Part shown: positions 49,907 to 57,918 of the stretch, in pieces
How positions within the stretch are numbered: position 1 is the stretch's first letter
Layout of the letters: every line of letters begins with the position of its first letter
From: Tsukamurella sp040611135
GTDB lineage: Bacteria; Actinomycetota; Actinomycetes; Mycobacteriales; Mycobacteriaceae
NCBI RefSeq assembly: GCF_040611135.1
Contig: NZ_JBEXNL010000005.1
Span: 1-64,000, forward strand
DNA length: 64,000 bases
Direction of reading: 5' to 3'
The notes under the pieces: generated by a model
Told to the model about the DNA's origin: nothing
What the model saw: the letters and a program-made list of their open reading frames with translations, nothing else
Databases searched by the model: none
Translations under genes and position numbers: made by a program

Positions 49907-51414
49907 GACAGCTCCCTCGGGGCGACGGTGTCGGTCGACACGGTGGACTCGGCGTGGAGCTTCTCGAGGGAGCGGCCCAGCATCGCTGCGCGGTAGCGGC
50001 CGGATGCACGGTGGTCGTCCATCGGAGTGCCCTCGCTGCGAAGGACATCGGCGGCGGCGAGCACCGTGTCGCGCGACCACGGGCGCCCGATCAGCGCCCG
50101 TTCGGTGGCCGTGGCGCGCAGCGGCGTCGCGGCGACGCCCCCGAGGCCGATGGCGGCGCGGGTGACCGTCCCCTCCGCGACTGTCAGTGCGAACGCGACT
50201 GCGACGCTGGAGATGTCGTCGAAGCGGCGCTTGGCGATCTTGTGGAACGCCGTGACCGGACTGAGCGGCACCGGGATCCGCACCGCCTTGATCAGTTCGT
50301 CGGGGCGGCGCACCGTCTGCCGGTAGCCGGTGAAGTACTCCGACAGAGGGACCGTGCGCTCCCCGGACCGCGACGCGAGGATCAGCTGCGCCTCGAGGGC
50401 GAGCAACGCCGGCGGGGTGTCGCCGATCGGCGAACCGGTGCCGAGATTGCCGCCGAGCGTGGCGGCGTTGCGGATGAGCCGCGACGCGAACTGCGGGAAG
50501 ACCTGCGCCAGGAGCGGGATTCGACCGCCCAGCCGGCGCTCGATCTCCGAGAGGGTGAGCGCGGCGCCGATCTCGACGGCGTCGGCGTAGACGTTCAGCT
50601 CGCGCAACTCGGGGAGGCGGTCGATCGCCACGACGAGTCGTTCCCGGCGGCCCTTGAGGTTCACGTCGACGCCGAAGTCGGTGGAACCCGCCACCAGTAC
50701 GGGAGACTCGTCCGTGGCGAGCAGGTCGAGCACGTCGTCGAAGGCGGCGGGACGGAGGAATCGTCCTTGCGCGCTGTGGATCTCCATCGGGCGGGGCTCC
50801 GGCGCAGGGTCGGCCCGCCGGGCGGCCAGCGGGTCGTCGGCGGCAGGGTCCGCGGGGAGTCCGTACGCCGCATCGCGGATCGGGCGGTATCCCGTGCAGC
50901 GGCAGAGGTTTCCGGACAGGGCGTGCAGGTCGAAGCCGTTCGGTCCGTGCTCCTCATCGAGCGCGGGGCCCGTGCTGGATCCCTCTGGTGCGCAGGCGCT
51001 CGCGCACGCGCGGTCCGGCCGGTAGTACTCCGCTGCCATGCTGCAGATGAATCCCGGTGTGCAGTAGCCGCATTGCGATCCGCCGCGCAGCGCCATGGCC
51101 TGCTGGACGGGGTGCAACCGGTCGGGGGATCCGAGCCCTTCGGAGGTGACGACCTCCTGGCCGGCCAGCGCGGCCGCCGGGGTCAGGCAGGCGTTGATGG
51201 CCGTCCATCTGGTTCGGTCCCCGGGTACGTCGGGGTCGCCGGGACGGGCGACGAGAATGGAACACGCCCCGCACTCGCCCTCGGCGCATCCCTCTTTGGC
51301 ACCGGTCAGGCCCTGGTCACGGAGCCAATCGAGCGCACTCGTGTGGGTGGCTCCCGTGAAGGCGCGGGGCTCGCCGTTGACTGTCACACGACATCCGGTC
51401 AGCGTTTCGATCAC
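49903..51414 (-). CDS. xdhA: Xanthine dehydrogenase FeS/FAD subunit
   Basis: 503 residues from GTG 51414, with AGGGAT 7 nt before it; a frame-extending ATG at 51519 adds 35 residues with no family match. The first 165 residues hold two [2Fe-2S] clusters: CAEGECGAC (Cys43, Cys48, Cys51), then CGYCTPGF and CRCTGYRPI; a roughly 25-residue Gly/Ser/Pro-rich insert lies between the last two. The FAD domain begins near residue 205 (LVAGSTDFGVDVNL) with RNAATLGGNLGTGSPIGD. It passes electrons from the XdhB Mo site to NAD. First gene of the operon; the operator-like site at 51563-51577 lies upstream. Confidence 0.93.
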   Translation of the reverse strand: MIETLTGCRVTVNGEPRAFTGATHTSALDWLRDQGLTGAKEGCAEGECGACSILVARPGDPDVPGDRTRWTAINACLTPAAALAGQEVVTSEGLGSPDRLHPVQQAMALRGGSQCGYCTPGFICSMAAEYYRPDRACASACAPEGSSTGPALDEEHGPNGFDLHALSGNLCRCTGYRPIRDAAYGLPADPAADDPLAARRADPAPEPRPMEIHSAQGRFLRPAAFDDVLDLLATDESPVLVAGSTDFGVDVNLKGRRERLVVAIDRLPELRELNVYADAVEIGAALTLSEIERRLGGRIPLLAQVFPQFASRLIRNAATLGGNLGTGSPIGDTPPALLALEAQLILASRSGERTVPLSEYFTGYRQTVRRPDELIKAVRIPVPLSPVTAFHKIAKRRFDDISSVAVAFALTVAEGTVTRAAIGLGGVAATPLRATATERALIGRPWSRDTVLAAADVLRSEGTPMDDHRASGRYRAAMLGRSLEKLHAESTVSTDTVAPRELS

Positions 51415-51562
51415 CGCTGCATCCCTACTGAACCCGGGGACGGGTTCCGTCAGGCATGGTTCGTGTAGCTGAGCTGGACCGCTGGTTTTCCATGCGAACA
51501 GGATCCAGAGCTTGATCATAGGTGACGCGAGTCACAGTGGGAAGGGTGTTTCGGAATCTTGT

Positions 51563-51577
51563 TTCCGCATCCCGGAT
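51563..51577. promoter_or_regulatory. Operator upstream of the xdh operon
   Basis: TTCCGCATCCCGGAT matches TTCCG-N5-CGGAA at 9 of 10 arm positions, 149 bp before the xdhA start and within the 206-bp gap that also contains the end of the NCS2 unit. Confidence 0.6.
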
Positions 51578-51620
51578 TCGGTGGAGCTACGGTGTGGTGA
51601 GTTCGGTGTATAGCTGCACG

Positions 51621-53105
51621 TCAGCCGCCTATCAGTGCCGTAATGGGTCCACGGACGAAGTACAGGACGAACCCGACCGATACGGCCCACAGTAGCCAGT
51701 GCGCCCTCTGCCCGCGACCGCTGAGGACGCTGAGCAGGGCCCAGGTGATGAAGCCGACGCCGATGCCGTTCGCGATCGAGTAGGTCAGCGGCATGGTCAC
51801 GATCGTGAGGAACGCCGGCAGGGCGACCGAGAAGTGGGTGAAGTCGATCTCGCGGATCTGCGCGACCATCATCGAGCCGACGACGACCAGCGCGGCGGCA
51901 CCGACCTCCATCGGGATGACGCCGATGACCGGCGCGAAGAACATCGAGGCGAGGAACAACGCGCCGGTCACGCAGGCCGCGAGGCCGGTGCGCGCGCCCT
52001 CCGCGATGCCGGCGGCGGAGTCGACGAAGACGGTGTTCGACGAGCCGGAGGAGGCGCCGCCCGCGACGGCGCCGAGGCCCTCGACCACGAATGCGGACCG
52101 GATGCGGGGGAAGGTCCCGTCGGGCTGCCCGATCTCCGCCTGCCGCGCGAGGCCGGTCATCGAGCCCATCGCGTCGAAGAAGTTGGTGAACACCAGGGTG
52201 AAGACCAGCATGGTCGCCGAGAGGGCACCGATCCGCTCGAAGGCTCCGACCAGGTCGAACTGGCCGATCAGCCCGAAATCGGGGAGGGCGACGACATGGC
52301 TCGGGAGCTCCGGCGCGCTCAGGTTCCAGCCCTTGGGGTCGGGGTGGTGGGGATCGCCCACGGTGCCGAGTTTCGCGAAGTGCTGCACCACGATCGCGAT
52401 CAGGGTTGCGACGATCATGCCGATGAGGATCGCTCCGGGGATCCGGCGCGCGACCAGGATCGCGATGAGCAGCAGTGCGAAGACGAAGACCGCGGTCGGC
52501 AGTGCGTCGATCGATCCGTCGTGGCCGAGCTGCACGGGCGGGCCCGCGGGCGTCCGGGTCACGAAACCCGAGTTCACGAAGCCGATGAAGGCGATGAACA
52601 GGCCGATCCCGACGGTGATCGCCGTCTTCAGCTCCGCCGGAACCGCGCGGAAGATCGCCGTCCGGATACCGGTGGCGCCGAGGACCACGATGATCACGCC
52701 GTTGATGATCACCAGGCCCATCGCTTCCGGCCAGGTCACGTCCTTGACCACCGCCACCGCGAGGAAGGAGTTCATGCCGAGTCCGGCTGCCAGGGCGAAG
52801 GGCAGGCGTGCGACCAGGCCGAACAGGATGGTGATGAGGCCCGCGGTCAGCCCGGTGACGGCGGTGACCTGGACGAATCCCAGTGTGCCCTGAGCGGCGT
52901 CCGCTGAGCTGCTGAGGATCAGGGGGTTGAGCACGACGATGTAGGCCATCGCGACGAAGGTGACCAGGCCGCCGCGGATCTCCCGCGGAACGGTCGACCC
53001 GCGACGGGTGATCTCGAAGAATCTGTCCAGGAAACCGGTACCGGGTGAGCCGGCGGCCCGCTGTTCGACGCGATCGTCGGCCGCGCCCTTCTGTGAGCTG
53101 GTCAT
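51621..53105 (-). CDS. NCS2 (AzgA/PbuG-type) purine permease
   Basis: 494 residues with about 12 membrane segments. The AzgA-like group is shown by RRGSTVPREIRGGLVTFVAMAYIVVLNPLIL at the start, LARLPFALAAGLGMNSFLAVAVVKDVTWPEAMGLVIINGVI, AELKTAITVGIGLFIAFIGFVNSGFV, FFDAMGSMTGLARQAE (substrate segment) and VEGLGAVAGGASSGSSNTVFVDSAAGIAEGARTGLAACVTG. Members import guanine, hypoxanthine or adenine with protons. It heads its own transcription unit upstream of xdhA, and a perfect operator-like site lies 117 bp before its start. Confidence 0.9.
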   Translation of the reverse strand: MTSSQKGAADDRVEQRAAGSPGTGFLDRFFEITRRGSTVPREIRGGLVTFVAMAYIVVLNPLILSSSADAAQGTLGFVQVTAVTGLTAGLITILFGLVARLPFALAAGLGMNSFLAVAVVKDVTWPEAMGLVIINGVIIVVLGATGIRTAIFRAVPAELKTAITVGIGLFIAFIGFVNSGFVTRTPAGPPVQLGHDGSIDALPTAVFVFALLLIAILVARRIPGAILIGMIVATLIAIVVQHFAKLGTVGDPHHPDPKGWNLSAPELPSHVVALPDFGLIGQFDLVGAFERIGALSATMLVFTLVFTNFFDAMGSMTGLARQAEIGQPDGTFPRIRSAFVVEGLGAVAGGASSGSSNTVFVDSAAGIAEGARTGLAACVTGALFLASMFFAPVIGVIPMEVGAAALVVVGSMMVAQIREIDFTHFSVALPAFLTIVTMPLTYSIANGIGVGFITWALLSVLSGRGQRAHWLLWAVSVGFVLYFVRGPITALIGG

Positions 53106-53221
53106 GGTGGTCCTCTCGGTCCGAAACGGGGGAGTGGCACCCGTCGGCGCAGATGCTCCGGCGGAGCGGCGAAGATGGTGGGAGTCGATCGAAGGCGATC
53201 GTCGGGCGGCGCAGAATGCGG

Positions 53222-53236
53222 TTCCGCCGTCCGGAA
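53222..53236. promoter_or_regulatory. Operator upstream of the NCS2 permease gene
   Basis: TTCCGCCGTCCGGAA is a perfect TTCCG-N5-CGGAA site in the 457-bp divergent gap between the permease and the IclR regulator. Confidence 0.7.
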
Positions 53237-53466
53237 TTGTGATTCCGGTCACGTCGAGTGAAACACGCCGTCGAGAGGCTGTCAAGAACGTGTTCAGGGG
53301 AGAGTCCGTGTGACATGTGCGGTGCGACAAGGGGTGCCGCCATCGCGGCGGCGTCGCGTCTACGGGGCGGCTGCGAATGTCGACGCCGAGGTTCCGCGAT
53401 GCGAATCGATTGTTCCGCACGGTAGTGCTCTTGATGGGAACCGTCCGGTGTGTGTTCGGAAACCGA

Positions 53467-53481
53467 TGCCGCGATACGGAA
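53467..53481. promoter_or_regulatory. Operator upstream of the IclR gene (autoregulation)
   Basis: TGCCGCGATACGGAA matches TTCCG-N5-CGGAA at 9 of 10 arm positions. The string CGATACGGAACA recurs at 53510-53521, giving an extra half-site 43 bp downstream. Further TTCCG words lie at 53392 and 53413. The rest of the 53106-53562 gap holds no gene. Confidence 0.55.
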
Positions 53482-53562
53482 CATTGGGCGGAATGAATGT
53501 GGGTAGTCTCGATACGGAACAGCAGGTTTCGCGCGGTCAGCAACGCACGGTAGGGGGAGCGC

Positions 53563-54327
53563 ATGGCGGGTAAGTCCACGACCGGAGTGCAGTCCGTCGA
53601 GCGCGCCTTCGAGTTGCTCGAGCTCATGGGGCGAGCGGGCGGCGAGTGCTCACTCAGTGAACTGTCGGCCGGCACGCCCCTTCCTCCGCCGACCATTCAT
53701 CGGCTGCTGCGCACCCTCGTCGGGATCGGGTACGTCCGCCAGCTGCCCAATCGGCGATACGCCCTGGGGCCCCGCCTGATCCGGCTCGGTGAGGTCGCGA
53801 ACCGTCAGCTCGGTGCGGTGGCCGTGCCAGTCTTGCAGTCGCTCGTCGACGAGTTGGAGGAGACCGCGAGTCTCGCTGTCCTCGACGGTGACATGGTCAT
53901 CTACACGGGGCAGGTCCCGTCCCCCCACAGCATGCGGACCAACAACGAGGCCGGCCGGCGGGTGAACCTGCACAACAGTGGGGTGGGTAAGGCGGTGCTC
54001 GCCGAGCTCGACGATGCCCGGATCGTCAAGCTCGTCGGCCAGGCGGGCATCCCCGCCCCGACGCCGCACAGCGTCAGCACCCTGTCCGGAGTGTTCGCGG
54101 AGGTCGAGACCGTGCGCGCGCGGGGCTACTCGATCGACGACGAGGAGCAGGAGGTCGGCGTTCGCTGCTTCGCCATGGCCGTGCCCGGCGCGCCCACACC
54201 GATGGCCGTCGGCATCTCGGGTCCGGTGTCGCGCCTGGGCGAGGGCTTCGAGGAGCGCGCCATCCCCGCCCTCCAGCGCGCCACCGCGATCATCTCCGAC
54301 GCGCTGATCGGTGCCCGCGAGTTCTGA
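53563..54327 (+). CDS. IclR-family transcriptional regulator of the purine/ureide module
   Basis: 254 residues. N-terminal winged helix (VQSVERAFELLELMGRAGGECSLSELSAGTPLPPPTIHRLLRTLVGIGYVRQL) and the IclR effector domain with LVDELEETASLAVLDGDMVIYTGQV, GRRVNLHNSGVGKAVLAEL and IDDEEQEVGVRCFAMAV; the last cysteine-containing segment is the usual ligand pocket signature (EEQEVGVRCFA). A strong AGGGGGAG site precedes ATG 53563. It resembles AllR-type repressors that respond to glyoxylate/allantoin. Divergent from the NCS2 permease; its most likely targets are the TTCCG-N5-CGGAA sites across the module. Confidence 0.88.
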   Translation: MAGKSTTGVQSVERAFELLELMGRAGGECSLSELSAGTPLPPPTIHRLLRTLVGIGYVRQLPNRRYALGPRLIRLGEVANRQLGAVAVPVLQSLVDELEETASLAVLDGDMVIYTGQVPSPHSMRTNNEAGRRVNLHNSGVGKAVLAELDDARIVKLVGQAGIPAPTPHSVSTLSGVFAEVETVRARGYSIDDEEQEVGVRCFAMAVPGAPTPMAVGISGPVSRLGEGFEERAIPALQRATAIISDALIGAREF

Positions 54328-54418
54328 TCCGGACGCGCCCGCGGGTGTCGCTGCGAGACCTTCCGATCACGGTGAGTCGCGACGGAATGCTCCCCGCCCG
54401 TCGCCCGTTGATCACGGC

Positions 54419-55357
54419 ATGACGACAGCAGTGGTGGCGACGGCGTTCGGAGGACCAGAGGTCCTCGAGGTGATCGATGAGCAGCTCCCGGCGCCCGGGG
54501 TGGGCGAAGTGGCCGTCGAGGTACGTGCGGTCGGGGTGAACCCGATCGACTACAAGCGGTACAGCGGGGCGTTCGGCGACGACCCGTCGACGCTGCCCCA
54601 GCGGCTCGGACTGGAGGCGTCGGGTGTGGTGACGGCCGTCGGTCCGGACGCGCAGGGACCTCGGGGACCGATCGCCGTGGGCGATGAGGTGGTGGTGTAC
54701 GCCCCGGGCGTGTACGCCTCGGCCGTGGTCGTTCCCGCTGCCGCGGTACTCCCCAAGCCCGCAGGCGTGGGCTGGGAAGAAGCGGCGGGCCTCCTGGCCA
54801 CGGGCCTCACGGCGTGGGACGCGGTGGAGCGCATCGGACTGCAGGACGGGGAGACCGTCGTGATCCACGGTGCGGCGGGTGGCGTCGGCCTCCTCGCGGT
54901 GCAGCTCGCGAAGGCGCGCGGCGCCACGGTGATCGGCACCGCACGCGAGGCGAACCACGACTATCTCCGGAGCCTCGGCGCGATTCCGGTCGTGTACGGC
55001 CACGGACTGGCCGAGCGGGTCCGCGAGGCCGCGCCGGGCGGCGTCGACGCGGCGATCGACACTGTCGGGACCGATGAGGCCGCGGACGTCTCGCTCCAGC
55101 TGGTACCGGAGCGGAAGCGCATCGTGACGATCGCCGGATTCGACCGCGCTGCCCGGGACGGCTTCGTGGCGATCGGCGGACCCGATCCCGAGAGCGCGCG
55201 GGTCCGCGAGTCGGCGCGGGTGCCGCTCCTGGAGCTCGCGGCCGCCGGCACGGTGGTCAACGTGATCGCCAAGACCTTCCCGCTGGTCGATGCAGCGCGG
55301 GCGCACTCCGAGCTCGCGTCGTCGCACGCCCGTGGGAAGTTCATCCTGATCCCGTGA
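54419..55357 (+). CDS. Zinc-less MDR quinone reductase-like oxidoreductase
   Basis: 312 residues from ATG 54419; a longer frame from 54311 would overlap iclR. Medium-chain reductase of the quinone-oxidoreductase type: VRAVGVNPIDYKRYSG near residue 40, GLEASGVVTAVG, AAGLLATGLTAWDAVERIGLQDGETVVIHGAAGGVGLLAVQLAKARGATVIGTA (NADPH site), and VFPLVDAARAHSELASSHARGKFIL-like ending. No structural zinc cysteines. Substrate unknown. It sits between the purine module and hisH, and belongs to neither pathway by known function. Confidence 0.85.
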   Translation: MTTAVVATAFGGPEVLEVIDEQLPAPGVGEVAVEVRAVGVNPIDYKRYSGAFGDDPSTLPQRLGLEASGVVTAVGPDAQGPRGPIAVGDEVVVYAPGVYASAVVVPAAAVLPKPAGVGWEEAAGLLATGLTAWDAVERIGLQDGETVVIHGAAGGVGLLAVQLAKARGATVIGTAREANHDYLRSLGAIPVVYGHGLAERVREAAPGGVDAAIDTVGTDEAADVSLQLVPERKRIVTIAGFDRAARDGFVAIGGPDPESARVRESARVPLLELAAAGTVVNVIAKTFPLVDAARAHSELASSHARGKFILIP

Positions 55358-55401
55358 CCGGGTGACCGGATACTCCGGTGCGGGGTGCGACGCGCGCCGA
55401 T

Positions 55402-55407
55402 TAGGCT
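55402..55407 (+). promoter_or_regulatory. -10 box TAGGCT for hisH
   Basis: TAGGCT is followed by 7 nt and the hisH ATG, giving a leaderless start. Much the same context (TAGGCTGGA) recurs before hisA. Confidence 0.5.
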
Positions 55408-55414
55408 GGACTGC

Positions 55415-56044
55415 ATGAAGAAGGTGGCGATCCTCGACTACGGCTCCGGCAACATCCGGTCCGCGCACCGCGCGATGGAACGGGCCGGGGCCGAGGTCAC
55501 CGTCACCGCCGATCCGAAGGTCGCCCTCTCCGCCGACGGCCTGCTCGTTCCGGGCGTGGGCGCCTACGAGGCGTGCATGGCGGGTCTGAAGTCGGTGCAG
55601 GGCGACCGGATCATCGGTGAGCGGCTCGCCGGCGGCCGGCCGGTCATGGGGATCTGCGTGGGTATGCAGATCCTGTTCGACAAGGGCATCGAGTTCGGCG
55701 TCGAGACCGACGGCTGCGGGGAGTGGCCCGGCACCGTCGAACGGTTGCAGGCCGAGGTCGTGCCGCACATGGGGTGGAACACCGTCGAAGCCCCCGAGGG
55801 CTCCCGGCTCTTCGCCGGTACCGGTGCGGACACTCGGTTCTACTTCGTGCACTCGTACGCCGTACAGCGGTGGGAACTCGATATCGCCGACCACATCCGC
55901 GCGCCCAAGGTCACGTGGGCGGACCACGGTGGCCGGTTCGTTGCAGCCGTCGAGAACGGGCCCCTGTGGGCGACCCAGTTCCACCCGGAGAAGAGCGGCG
56001 ATGCCGGCGCGATCCTCCTGAAGAACTGGGTGGAGACCCTGTGA
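55415..56044 (+). CDS. hisH: Imidazole glycerol phosphate synthase, glutaminase subunit
   Basis: 209 residues. Class I glutamine amidotransferase providing ammonia to HisF. Catalytic nucleophile in GICVGMQ (Cys81), LVPGVGAYEACMAGL earlier and the His-Glu pair in ATQFHPEKSG near residue 188; the oxyanion-type VPHMGWNTVE lies in the middle. Start is ATG 55415. It begins the second his cluster, with its own -10 box, and overlaps the next small gene by 4 nt. Confidence 0.95.
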   Translation: MKKVAILDYGSGNIRSAHRAMERAGAEVTVTADPKVALSADGLLVPGVGAYEACMAGLKSVQGDRIIGERLAGGRPVMGICVGMQILFDKGIEFGVETDGCGEWPGTVERLQAEVVPHMGWNTVEAPEGSRLFAGTGADTRFYFVHSYAVQRWELDIADHIRAPKVTWADHGGRFVAAVENGPLWATQFHPEKSGDAGAILLKNWVETL

Positions 56045-56286
56045 CCGGTCAGCGCGGCCTGTCCCTGGGCCGGCTCGCACTGTTCTCGCTCGGCGCCGCC
56101 GTGGCCGTGCTCGCGCTGTCCGTCGTCCTGCTCAACGTCCTCCGCCCGAGCCCCCCGATCGCGTTGCTCATCGTCGCCGCCGGGCTGGTCGGGGCGGTCG
56201 CCGCCATGGGTGTCGTCTCCCACCGCCTCGTCGGGCGGGCCACGGCCGGGCAGGACGACGTCGATCGGGATGACCCGACACACTAG
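56041..56286 (+). CDS. Small membrane protein between hisH and hisA
   Basis: 81 residues from GTG 56041, overlapping the hisH stop by 4 nt. Two hydrophobic segments, RLALFSLGAAVAVLALSVVLL and IALLIVAAGLVGAVAAMG, separated by a short NVLRPSPP loop, then a charged tail (GQDDVDRDDPTH). I do not recognise it. The tight coupling to hisH indicates it is really translated. A role in histidine synthesis is not suggested by its sequence. Confidence 0.7.
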   Translation: MTGQRGLSLGRLALFSLGAAVAVLALSVVLLNVLRPSPPIALLIVAAGLVGAVAAMGVVSHRLVGRATAGQDDVDRDDPTH

Positions 56287-56289
56287 GCT
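56284..56289 (+). promoter_or_regulatory. -10 box TAGGCT for hisA
   Basis: TAGGCT overlaps the stop of the small membrane-protein gene and is followed by six bases and the GTG of hisA, a leaderless layout. Confidence 0.45.
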
Positions 56290-56295
56290 GGAGCC

Positions 56296-57030
56296 GTGAG
56301 TCTGGTACTTCTTCCCGCAGTCGATGTCGCCGACGGTCAGGCCGTCCGTCTGGTTCAGGGGGAGGCCGGCAGTGAGACGGCCTACGGGTCGCCCCGCGAT
56401 GCCGCCCTCGCCTGGCAGAACGACGGTGCCGAGTGGGTTCACCTGGTCGATCTCGACGCGGCGTTCGGGAAGGGCAGCAACCGTGAGCTCCTGGCGGGCG
56501 TGATCGGGGAGCTGGACGTCAAGGTCGAGCTGTCCGGCGGAATCCGTGACGACGACTCCCTCGCCGCTGCCCTCGCGACCGGGTGCGCCCGCGTCAACCT
56601 CGGCACCGCGGCGATCGAGAACCCGCAGTGGTGCGCGAGCGCCATCGCCCGGTACGGCGACAGGATCGCCGTCGGACTCGACGTCAAGCAGATCGACGGC
56701 CGGTGGCGCCTGCGTGGACGCGGCTGGGTGACCGACGGCGGCGACCTCTGGGAGGTGCTCGAGCGCCTCGACAAGGACGGCTGCAGCCGCTACGTCGTCA
56801 CCGATGTCTCGAAGGACGGCACACTCACCGGTCCCAACCTCGATCTGTTGTCGGCCGTCGCGAACGCCACCGACGCGCCGGTCGTCGCCTCCGGCGGCAT
56901 CTCCGCACTCGAGGACCTCACCGCGATCGCCACGCTCGTCGACGCGGGCGTCGACTCCGCGATCATCGGCAAGGCACTGTACGCGGGCCGGTTCACGCTG
57001 CCCGAGGCGCTGGCGGCGGTGTCGCGCTAG
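56296..57030 (+). CDS. hisA: Phosphoribosyl isomerase A (HisA, probably bifunctional PriA)
   Basis: 244 residues from GTG 56296. (Beta-alpha)8 enzyme isomerising ProFAR in histidine synthesis. LLPAVDVADGQAVRLVQGEAGSETAYG carries the first catalytic Asp; the second is in VVTDVSKDGTLTGPN; LSGGIRDD and ASGGISALED are phosphate-binding loops. The N-terminal loop with GEAGSET follows the PriA pattern of actinobacteria, where the same enzyme also serves as TrpF in tryptophan synthesis. No trpF is seen near trpE and trpC in this window, which agrees. Confidence 0.93.
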   Translation: MSLVLLPAVDVADGQAVRLVQGEAGSETAYGSPRDAALAWQNDGAEWVHLVDLDAAFGKGSNRELLAGVIGELDVKVELSGGIRDDDSLAAALATGCARVNLGTAAIENPQWCASAIARYGDRIAVGLDVKQIDGRWRLRGRGWVTDGGDLWEVLERLDKDGCSRYVVTDVSKDGTLTGPNLDLLSAVANATDAPVVASGGISALEDLTAIATLVDAGVDSAIIGKALYAGRFTLPEALAAVSR

Positions 57031-57893
57031 TGGCCGGATTCCCCGCAGGCTTCTCCGGTGACCCGGACCGGCTCCTGGCTCTGGCGGGCGCTGCGCTCGA
57101 CGAGGCCGCGCCGCGGTTCGTTGAGGGCGTGGGAGCGCCGGCGTCGGTCGCCAAGGGGCCGGCGGATTTCGCCACCGACCTCGATCTCGAGCTCGAACGC
57201 CGGATCGCGGGCGCCGTGGCCGAGTCCACCGGGGTGCCCGTGCACGGCGAGGAGTACGGCGGCCCGGCGGTTGACGAGGGCACCGTCTGGGTGCTCGACC
57301 CGATCGACGGCACCTTCAACTACTCGGCCGGCTACCCGGCCACCGGCACCCTGCTCGGCCTGCTGCACGACGGGAGACCGGTCGCGGGGCTCGCCTGGTT
57401 CCCGCTGGTCGGGGACTCCTTCTTCGGCCACGTGCAGGGTCCGGTCCGCAACGGCGGCGAGGAACTGCCGCCGCTGGGCGACGGCGGGCTCGACGACGCG
57501 ATGATCGCGGTCGGCAGCTTCAGCCGCGGCAGCAACGGCCGCTTCCCGGGCGACTACCGCTACGCCATCCTCGGCGAGGTGTCGCGCCGGGTCGCGCGGG
57601 TCCGGCAGTTCGGGTCGACGGGCGTCGACCTCGCGTACACCGCGGCGGGGGTGCTCGGGGGAGCCGTCGTGTTCGGACACCATCCCTGGGACAACGCCGC
57701 CGGTGCCGCCCTGGTGCTCGCGGGCGGCGGCCGCGTGACCGACCTCGCGGGCGAGGAATGGCACGTCGGTGCCGATTCGGTGCTCGCCGGGTCACCCGTC
57801 GTCCACGACGAGCTGCTCGGCGTCGTCCGGTCGGTCGGCGCACCGTCGGACTACCGCGGCGACCCGGGGCACTCCGGAACCCTCAGCTACTGA
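57030..57893 (+). CDS. hisN: Inositol monophosphatase-family histidinol-phosphatase
   Basis: 287 residues from GTG 57030, sharing 1 nt with the hisA stop. IMPase fold with metal motif 1 in VWVLDPIDGTFNYSAGYPATGTLLGLL (DPIDGT), the earlier GEEYGG glutamate and motif 2 WDNAAGAALVLAGGG. In actinobacteria the gene between hisA and hisF (impA in M. tuberculosis) encodes an enzyme of this fold, HisN, that dephosphorylates histidinol phosphate, which matches the monofunctional HisB here. Inositol-phosphate activity cannot be excluded. Confidence 0.85.
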   Translation: MAGFPAGFSGDPDRLLALAGAALDEAAPRFVEGVGAPASVAKGPADFATDLDLELERRIAGAVAESTGVPVHGEEYGGPAVDEGTVWVLDPIDGTFNYSAGYPATGTLLGLLHDGRPVAGLAWFPLVGDSFFGHVQGPVRNGGEELPPLGDGGLDDAMIAVGSFSRGSNGRFPGDYRYAILGEVSRRVARVRQFGSTGVDLAYTAAGVLGGAVVFGHHPWDNAAGAALVLAGGGRVTDLAGEEWHVGADSVLAGSPVVHDELLGVVRSVGAPSDYRGDPGHSGTLSY

Positions 57894-57918
57894 ACCACTT
57901 TCGAAGGAGGCGGAGCCG

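Noticed and set aside
53391..53406. Extra copy of the TTCCG-N5-CGGAA site
   Set aside because: The left arm is perfect but only 3 of 5 positions of the right arm match (CGAAT), so I did not list it as an operator, although it may be a weak half-site.
51532..53484. 650-codon frame over the NCS2 permease
   Set aside because: Same strand but a different frame from the permease; Arg/His/Pro-rich shadow without membrane segments.
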